Positions 63,721 through 64,000 of a stretch of 64,000 nucleotides of DNA are shown in pieces. Positions within the stretch are counted from its first letter, which is position 1. Every line of letters begins with the position of its first letter. The notes beneath the pieces were generated by a model, which was given only the letters and a program-made list of their open reading frames with translations, did no database searches and was not told the origin of the DNA. The stretch lies in the NCBI RefSeq assembly GCF_033115175.1, contig NC_084837.1:73245266-73309265 (forward strand). Direction: 5' to 3'. The translations under genes and the position numbers were made by a program. Source of the DNA: Lepus europaeus. Taxonomy: Eukaryota > Chordata > Mammalia > Lagomorpha > Leporidae.

Positions 63721-64000
63721 CTCTGCGCGGCCTCCTTTATCGATTCCCCAGCAGAGGCCGGCTTGTTCGGACCTGCAACCTCCGCCAGCGCCAAGGCTAA
63801 TTCCCTGCCCCCTCGCGGTTACCCCAGTGACCTCGAAGTCCACGGCACAGAGAACATGTACATACACACACACACACACACTCATACACCCCTTCCGCAG
63901 GTTCATCCCAATAGCCTCTGGTCCCTTCAACGTTGCACCGGGAGCAATTGGCTTGTGAGGCCCCGGGGGTGGCCTTGTACTACTCCTCCAGTTGTTTGGG
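63721..64000. other. Upstream flank of LYSMD2
   Basis: GC content falls. A (CA)n microsatellite lies at about 63863-63881. No gene is recognised up to the window end. Confidence 0.55.

Overview
This is a mammalian nuclear window, almost certainly from a lagomorph and most likely rabbit (Oryctolagus). The host call rests on about 57 copies of the lagomorph tRNA-derived SINE (C-repeat / CSINE family). They open GGGCCGGCGCTGTGGC or a close variant, carry a GGTTCGAGTCC-like B box, and end in a CT-rich tract followed by either TTTCAAATAAATAAA or a CTGCCTGTCAAAA tail. There is nothing bacterial, plasmid or phage-like here.

Two protein-coding genes lie tail to tail. SCG3 (secretogranin III) is on the + strand; all 12 coding exons were placed between 1436 and 38869 with GT/AG borders and join to one frame of 471 codons plus stop. 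LYSMD2 (LysM domain-containing 2) is on the - strand; three coding exons at 63289-63008, 47655-47324 and 43107-43065 encode 218 residues. The gene ends face each other across roughly 2 kb (about 40.7-42.5 kb) holding one C-repeat, an AT microsatellite and a younger CSINE2 copy.

Layout: 1-1430 is SCG3 upstream sequence and a GC-rich promoter with a wide-spaced RE1/NRSE-like motif. 1436-40750 is SCG3 with large introns full of C-repeats and older L2, L1, MIR and DNA-transposon fossils. 40750-42550 is intergenic. 42550-63290 is LYSMD2, including a 15-kb first intron with a nested C-repeat cluster. 62820-63720 is the LYSMD2 CpG island and 63720-64000 is upstream flank. The genes share no pathway that I know of: SCG3 acts in dense-core secretory granules, while LYSMD2 is a small intracellular LysM protein of poorly known function. 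Adjacency looks like ordinary synteny (SCG3-LYSMD2 as on human 15q21).

The less ordinary signals are: a wide-spaced RE1 in the SCG3 promoter; a nearly identical inverted pair (about 20.0-20.33 kb and 44.6-44.97 kb), each copy abutting a C-repeat; a UG repeat beginning at the 5' splice site of in-frame exon 6; a GAG 3' splice site at exon 7; a strong antisense orientation bias of C-repeats in both genes; and a nested cluster of five C-repeats at 45.44-47.12 kb. I saw no novel multi-gene system.
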